31,393 bases of DNA from a virus. This document shows, piece after piece, positions 27,579-31,393 of this stretch. The notes beneath the pieces were generated by a model. The model made no database searches. It had not been told where the DNA came from and worked only from the letters and a program-made list of their open reading frames with translations. The stretch spans positions 1-31,393 of the IMG/VR virus record IMGVR_UViG_3300032240_000211. One strand, given 5' to 3'. Every line of letters begins with the position of its first letter. Position 1 is the stretch's first letter. A program made the position numbers and the translations under genes.

Positions 27579-28427
27579 ATGACAAACGCAGTAAACATCG
27601 CGGCTTCTGGTTCTTTGGGTGGGACAGTACTTACATCTTGGAGTACACGACCCGCGTCACCTGTTGCTGGTTTAATGGGCTACAACACATCGGCTAAAGC
27701 TATTGAGTTTTATAACGGCACTACTTGGGTGTATACAAGCACAGCACCTACGTTTACCGTAAGTTATTTTGCGATTGGCGGAGGCTCAGGTGGAGCGGGT
27801 GAAACAGGACAACCTCAATTTGGTGGTGGCGGTGCTGCGGGTGTGTCAAGTTCTGGCACTTTGAATTTAAGTGCAGGCGTAGTTTATACAGCCACTATCG
27901 GCGCTGGCGGTGGATCAAGTGTAAGTAGTACTTCAAGTGCAGGTGGCAATACAACCATATCAGGTACAGGCATTTCAACGGTTACTGCGACAGGTGGATA
28001 CGGGGTTGCTAGTCTAGGTGTCGGCGCAAGCAATGCGTTGTATTCTGGTGGTGGTAATCCCGGCGCTCCTTATGCTGGTTCTGGTGCTGGTGCGGCTGGT
28101 AACGGAGGCACAAACGGTGGCGCGGCAATTACTAGTTCAATAACAGGCTCTAGCCAAAGTTATGGCGGCGGTGGTGCTGGATACGGTGGCAGTCCGGGTA
28201 CAGGTGGTGGATATGCGGGGGCAACTGCGGGCGATGCAAATACTGGTTCTGGTGGTGGCGGTGGCGTCAACAGCGGAAACTATGGTGGAAATGGCGGTTC
28301 TGGCGTAGTTATTTTGTCTATCCCTACTGGAATCTACACAGGTACGGTTACAGGCTCACCAACAGTAACAACATCTGGCGCTAACACCATTGTTAAATTT
28401 ACCTCAACTGGTACATACACCTCATAA
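27579..28427 (+). CDS. Glycine-rich tail fibre adhesin, copy 3
   Basis: 282 aa. 'SWSTRPASPVAGLMGYNTSA', KAIEFYNGTTWVYT matches the module in 25522. It is followed from about 65 by FAIGGGSGGAGETGQPQFGG and a long Gly/Ala/Ser region, ending GGSGVVILSIPTGIYTGTVT and FTSTGTYTS. The organisation is the same as in copy 2, but the Gly domain is less pure. GGAG lies before the ATG. Confidence 0.8.
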   Translation: MTNAVNIAASGSLGGTVLTSWSTRPASPVAGLMGYNTSAKAIEFYNGTTWVYTSTAPTFTVSYFAIGGGSGGAGETGQPQFGGGGAAGVSSSGTLNLSAGVVYTATIGAGGGSSVSSTSSAGGNTTISGTGISTVTATGGYGVASLGVGASNALYSGGGNPGAPYAGSGAGAAGNGGTNGGAAITSSITGSSQSYGGGGAGYGGSPGTGGGYAGATAGDANTGSGGGGGVNSGNYGGNGGSGVVILSIPTGIYTGTVTGSPTVTTSGANTIVKFTSTGTYTS

Positions 28428-28436
28428 GGAACAAAC

Positions 28437-29408
28437 ATGGCTTTAACGCAAGTTGACCAAGGTCTGCTGGGTACATACGCCCAGTACACAGGGTTTAAAA
28501 ATCGGCTCATAAACGGCCAAATGGCGATTGACCAAAGGAACGCAGGCGCGGCAGTATCGACAGCGTCTACAGGAGTTTATACAGTAGATAGATGGGCTAC
28601 TATTTCTGGAGGGGCGGCAGCTTCTTTTCAGCGTGTAGCTGGTTCCACTTACCAATATGCAATGCAAATTACGGGCGCAGCAAGTAATAGCCAAGTTGGA
28701 ATTTTTCAAAGAATTGAAGCAGCCAACATTTGGGATTTGGCAGGTCAAACCGCCATTTTGAGTTTTACTGTAAGCTCGTCCACACTTACATCTCTTGGTG
28801 TCCAGTTTGGTTACCCATCTGCGTCAGACAACTGGACTTCTGCCACAACTTTTGGTTATACAGGTTTAACAATTTCAAGCACTCCAACACGCGTATCCGT
28901 TTTAGTTTCTGTACCCTCTGGCGCAACGAACGGCCTTTCCGTGCAAATCGGAACGGGGGCTTTAACTAGCGGCACATTGACCATCACAGGCGTACAACTA
29001 GAAAAAGGCAGTACCGCAACATCGTTTGATTACAGACCTTATGGTACTGAGTTGGCTTTGTGTCAACGGTATTATGAAAAATCTTACAACACTGATGTAG
29101 CACCCGGAACTGCTTCAACAACTTACTCTGAGTGGTCATCGTCAGGAAGTGCTGGTGGATTAACTACTGCTTACCTTGATGGTCATGTTCCATTTAAAGT
29201 TACCAAAAGAGCAACCCCAACACTTGCTGCTTGGGACGAGGCAAATGGTTCGGGAACTTGCACAAGAATAAGTCCGGGAATATTAGCAACAAGTGGTCAA
29301 GCATTAGGGTTTGCCTCCGCTGGAATGAATAGTGTTGTTTCCACTTCTTCAAACGGCACTAGTGCTGGTAGATTTACTTTTAACTGGACTGCTTCTGCGG
29401 AGTTATGA
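28437..29408 (+). CDS. Tail fibre with carbohydrate-binding-like domain
   Basis: 323 aa. '[20 protein letters not shown]', then [20 protein letters not shown] open a beta-sandwich of the kind seen in many phage fibres (N-R-(L)-I-N-G-x-M-x-I-D-Q-R-x-x-G). The sandwich ends with [34 protein letters not shown], the usual closing phrase of these domains. The C-terminal part (about 225-323) is another beta domain. It probably binds surface sugars. AAGGA lies before the ATG. Its stop overlaps the next start (ATGA). Confidence 0.8.
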   Translation: MALTQVDQGLLGTYAQYTGFKNRLINGQMAIDQRNAGAAVSTASTGVYTVDRWATISGGAAASFQRVAGSTYQYAMQITGAASNSQVGIFQRIEAANIWDLAGQTAILSFTVSSSTLTSLGVQFGYPSASDNWTSATTFGYTGLTISSTPTRVSVLVSVPSGATNGLSVQIGTGALTSGTLTITGVQLEKGSTATSFDYRPYGTELALCQRYYEKSYNTDVAPGTASTTYSEWSSSGSAGGLTTAYLDGHVPFKVTKRATPTLAAWDEANGSGTCTRISPGILATSGQALGFASAGMNSVVSTSSNGTSAGRFTFNWTASAEL

Positions 29409-29581
29409 TTATGTATAAATTACAAGCACCTATCTTCCCCAATACTGTTTCAGATGTTGTTATTCGCATATCTGACACTGCATTTATCCCATTTGACCCC
29501 GCTAACACAGACTACCAAGCCTATTTAAAGTGGCTGGAAGAAGGCAACACGCCTTTACCCGCAGATACGCCACAGGCATAA
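29405..29581 (+). CDS. 58-aa fibre-associated protein
   Basis: The frame opens [20 protein letters not shown], then [20 protein letters not shown], ending [18 protein letters not shown]. The motif 'P-x-D-x-x-N-T-D-Y-Q-x-Y-L-x-W-L-x-E-G-N-x-P-x-P-A-D' occurs in many fibre-linked or fibre-chaperone proteins. ATG 29405 overlaps the stop of the fibre gene (ATGA); a second ATG lies at residue 3. It may assist folding of the preceding fibre. Confidence 0.75.
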   Translation: MIMYKLQAPIFPNTVSDVVIRISDTAFIPFDPANTDYQAYLKWLEEGNTPLPADTPQA

Positions 29582-29602
29582 TCTACCCAAAGGAAACAGA
29601 CT

Positions 29603-30289
29603 ATGGCAGGACTACTTTTTACTAACAACGCTTCGGCGGCATTGGCGTCGTCGATCACGACTTCAAGCACAACAATTACTGTTACTACAGGCGCTGGCGC
29701 ACAGTTCCCTGCTATTACTGGCGGTAACTACTTCTACGCTACGCTAACAGACTCAAGCAACAATTTAGAGATTGTAAAAGTTACTGCTAGAACTACTGAC
29801 GTTTTAACTGTAGTTCGTGCCCAAGAAAGCACAACTGCTAGAGCCTATGCCGCTGCCGACAAGATTGAGTTGCGTGTAACTGCCGCAGGTATGAATTCGT
29901 TCCCGCAGTTGGGTTTGGACAATACCTTTACAGGCGTCAACACGTTTAACACCCCCATCGCTGTAGCTTCGGGCGGTACAGGCTCTTCAACAGCTGCAAC
30001 AGGAACGGGAGGAGTAGTTCTCGCTACTAGCCCCACAATAACTTCTCCTACGCTTGTTACTCCTGCACTTGGAACTCCTGCTTCGGGGGTTATGACTAAC
30101 GTCACAGGAACAGCTGTGGGTTTATCTGCGGGCAGCCTGACTACTAGTGCAACAGCAGCTACAGCTTGGACTGTTACCCAGTCTGGTACAAAGTTGAATT
30201 TTGCCTATAACAGCGTAGTTGTTTTCTCGATTGACTCCAGTGGCAACATCATTGCCAAGGCCAACATCACTGGATACGGAACACCATGA
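29603..30289 (+). CDS. Tail fibre / structural protein
   Basis: 228 aa. The N-terminal part 'GLLFTNNASAALASSITTSS', TTITVTTGAGAQFPAITGGN, then LEIVKVTARTTDVLTVVRAQ, ESTTARAYAAADKIELRVTA is a well-known phage fibre domain. It is followed by GVNTFNTPIAVASGGTGSST and 'ALGTPASGVMTNVTGTAVGL', the same GTPASG module as in 23294. A short tail (SVVVFSIDSSGNIIAKANIT) closes it. AAAGGA lies upstream; it ends inside the start of the next gene (ATGA). Confidence 0.78.
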   Translation: MAGLLFTNNASAALASSITTSSTTITVTTGAGAQFPAITGGNYFYATLTDSSNNLEIVKVTARTTDVLTVVRAQESTTARAYAAADKIELRVTAAGMNSFPQLGLDNTFTGVNTFNTPIAVASGGTGSSTAATGTGGVVLATSPTITSPTLVTPALGTPASGVMTNVTGTAVGLSAGSLTTSATAATAWTVTQSGTKLNFAYNSVVVFSIDSSGNIIAKANITGYGTP

Positions 30290-31173
30290 CCTTACCAGTC
30301 ACACCGGGGAGCTCGTTATCTTTATCTCAAGTTAACACTGAGATATTGGTTAGTTCTACAGCCACAATTTCTTTAAACGATGTTAATGTTCGTTTTGTTG
30401 CTGGCAGGCAAACGGCTGGGTCTTCTGTAGCCTTTTCTGATTTAAGCGGTAAGTCCTACGTGATTGCAGCCAATAGCGGTGTAATTACTAGCGGGTCTTC
30501 CTACACATTACCGGCTACATCTGGCGCGACAATTAAAGTTCTTGCGATAGGCGGTGGAGCAGGTGGCGGTGGCGGTTCAGGTCGTTCGTCTTTCTCTGGA
30601 TTCTTCACTGGCGGCGGTGGCGGTGGCGATGGCGGTAACGCATATACAACTGTTTCTGTAACGCCCGGACAAACCATTTACTTCTCCATAGGGGCAGCAG
30701 GTGGGGCAGGTGCATCCCGCGATGGTATCTATTCATCTGGTAGCGATGGCGGGGCGGGTACTACAACAACCATAACAGTAAACGGCACGAATGTAGCCGT
30801 TGCAACAGGCGGCGGTGGCGGTGCTGTATCTCCTAATGCTTCTGGCGGTAGCGGCGGAGGCACATCTGCAGGTTCTGCTTACATCTCTTCTAGCGCTGGC
30901 GGAACTGCTGGGGATAGCACGCAGACAGGTGGTAATGGTGGTTACGGCTATAACATCAATACATCTGTAGGCGCTGGGACAATTGTTACTGCTGGTAGTT
31001 CTGCGGCGGGTGCTGCTGGACCGGGTGGTGGCCCAGCTACAGGCGGATATGCTTATGGTGGTGGAGGCGGCGGCGGAGGTACTTGTCAATCTGACCGAGG
31101 TGGCCAACAAAACGGGGCTCAACAAGCTGCTAATGGTAGTGGCGGTGCAGTCTTTATCTGGTGGGGCTACTAA
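30286..31173 (+). CDS. Glycine-rich tail fibre adhesin, copy 4
   Basis: 295 aa. The N-terminus (MTLPVTPGSSLSLSQVNTEI, then ISLNDVNVRFVAGRQTAGSS) differs from the other three copies and resembles 'I-S-L-x-D-x-x-V-R-x-x-A-G' fibre starts. From about 85 a glycine-rich domain runs (IKVLAIGGGAGGGGGSGRSS) to the end (GSGGAVFIWWGY). It lacks the H-T-F-T-x-S-G-T-Y-T-A end of copies 1 and 2. Glycine runs again favour a polyglycine-helix tip. Confidence 0.78.
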   Translation: MTLPVTPGSSLSLSQVNTEILVSSTATISLNDVNVRFVAGRQTAGSSVAFSDLSGKSYVIAANSGVITSGSSYTLPATSGATIKVLAIGGGAGGGGGSGRSSFSGFFTGGGGGGDGGNAYTTVSVTPGQTIYFSIGAAGGAGASRDGIYSSGSDGGAGTTTTITVNGTNVAVATGGGGGAVSPNASGGSGGGTSAGSAYISSSAGGTAGDSTQTGGNGGYGYNINTSVGAGTIVTAGSSAAGAAGPGGGPATGGYAYGGGGGGGGTCQSDRGGQQNGAQQAANGSGGAVFIWWGY

Positions 31174-31176
31174 GGT

Positions 31177-31393
31177 GTGGACCCATTCTCTCTTCTCATG
31201 GCAGCCCAAGCAGCTGTTGGCTTTATCAAAGCAGGATGCAACATGCTCCACGAAGGACGCATGGAACTCGAAGGAGCCAAAAAAACAGTCGAGGGCGTCA
31301 TTGATGACGTCAAGGCTATCAAAGGCATATGGGATTGGGTTGTCGGGCTTTTTAAGTATACAGTCCCCGAAAATAAGTATACAGTGCCGCCCA
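31177..31393 (+). CDS. Partial protein at the right edge, possibly virion-internal
   Basis: GTG 31177 opens VDPFSLLMAAQAAVGFIKAG, then CNMLHEGRMELEGAKKTVEG, and continues to the edge (VVGLFKYTVPENKYTVPP). An ATG at 31198 in the same frame is an alternative start. It is an alanine-rich helix with a hydrophobic heptad pattern, then a W-containing helix. The opening 'D-P-F-S-L-L-x-A-A-Q-A-A-V-G-x-I-K-x-G-C' is familiar from phage proteins next to fibres. Function unknown. KYTVP occurs twice at the visible end. Confidence 0.6.
   Translation, partial: MDPFSLLMAAQAAVGFIKAGCNMLHEGRMELEGAKKTVEGVIDDVKAIKGIWDWVVGLFKYTVPENKYTVPP

Noticed and set aside
24070-28748. Long antisense frames opposite the glycine-rich fibre genes
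   Set aside because: They arise from GGN/NCC codon bias of poly-Gly DNA and consist of low-complexity H, P, T, S or R. No ribosome sites or conserved motifs.
23294-31173. Diversity-generating retroelement acting on fibre genes
   Set aside because: No reverse transcriptase and no template/variable repeat pair with A-specific changes was seen in the window. It could lie outside, but nothing points to it.

Overview
This window is an internal piece of a tailed double-stranded DNA bacteriophage genome; both end genes are cut. Podovirus-like morphology is inferred. There is a large portal (712 aa), a scaffold, a capsid protein and two small connector proteins, followed directly by fibre genes, with no tail-tube, sheath or tape-measure gene in between. 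No integrase, repressor, DNA polymerase or RNA polymerase lies in the window. Consensus-like sigma-70 promoters and a LexA-like box suggest a Gram-negative, probably proteobacterial host. The modular fibre genes resemble those of freshwater and marine phages. Host and lifestyle are inference.

Region 1 (about 1-8926, all minus strand) is a tightly packed leftward operon of mostly unknown genes. Stop/start overlaps (often ATGA) and Shine-Dalgarno sites are frequent. Recognisable members are a MoxR-like AAA+ ATPase (5532-6536), a zincin-plus-VWA protein (3524-4627), a DUF3310 protein (926-1201), a possible Nmad5-like protein (1206-1856) and a winged-helix-like protein (148-675). Four small genes were found by reading the sequence directly: 6709-6807, 7349-7528, 8610-8771 and 8768-8926; a fifth at 7045-7149 is less certain. 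A possible pseudoknotted RNA lies upstream of the ATPase gene.

Region 2 (8927-10649) is the control region. It has two long non-coding blocks around one leftward gene (9623-10054). The left block holds a recurring motif of about 19 bp, a nested dyad of about 200 bp with eight CAAATTC/GAATTTG words, and a LexA-like box. The right block holds an inverted copy of the motif, several perfect dyads, paired direct repeats and a G-quadruplex-capable tract. Transcription diverges from here, so it is the best candidate for an origin and early-gene switch.

Region 3 (10650-11894) is a cargo-like segment: a GNAT acetyltransferase, an HNH endonuclease, and a very acidic small protein on the opposite strand with its own terminator.

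Region 4 (12178-20208) is the packaging and head block: five small genes (including a ribbon-helix-helix protein), putative small terminase, large terminase, portal, two small genes, scaffold, major capsid protein and a small virion-like protein. Two near-consensus promoters and two UUCG-loop hairpins punctuate it.

Region 5 (20250-31393) is the connector and host-recognition block: two connector proteins, a BppU-like Ig-fold protein, a protein made of 18-residue repeats, and a long run of fibre genes. These include four glycine-rich adhesin-like proteins and a C1q-like fibre. The window ends inside a gene of unknown function.
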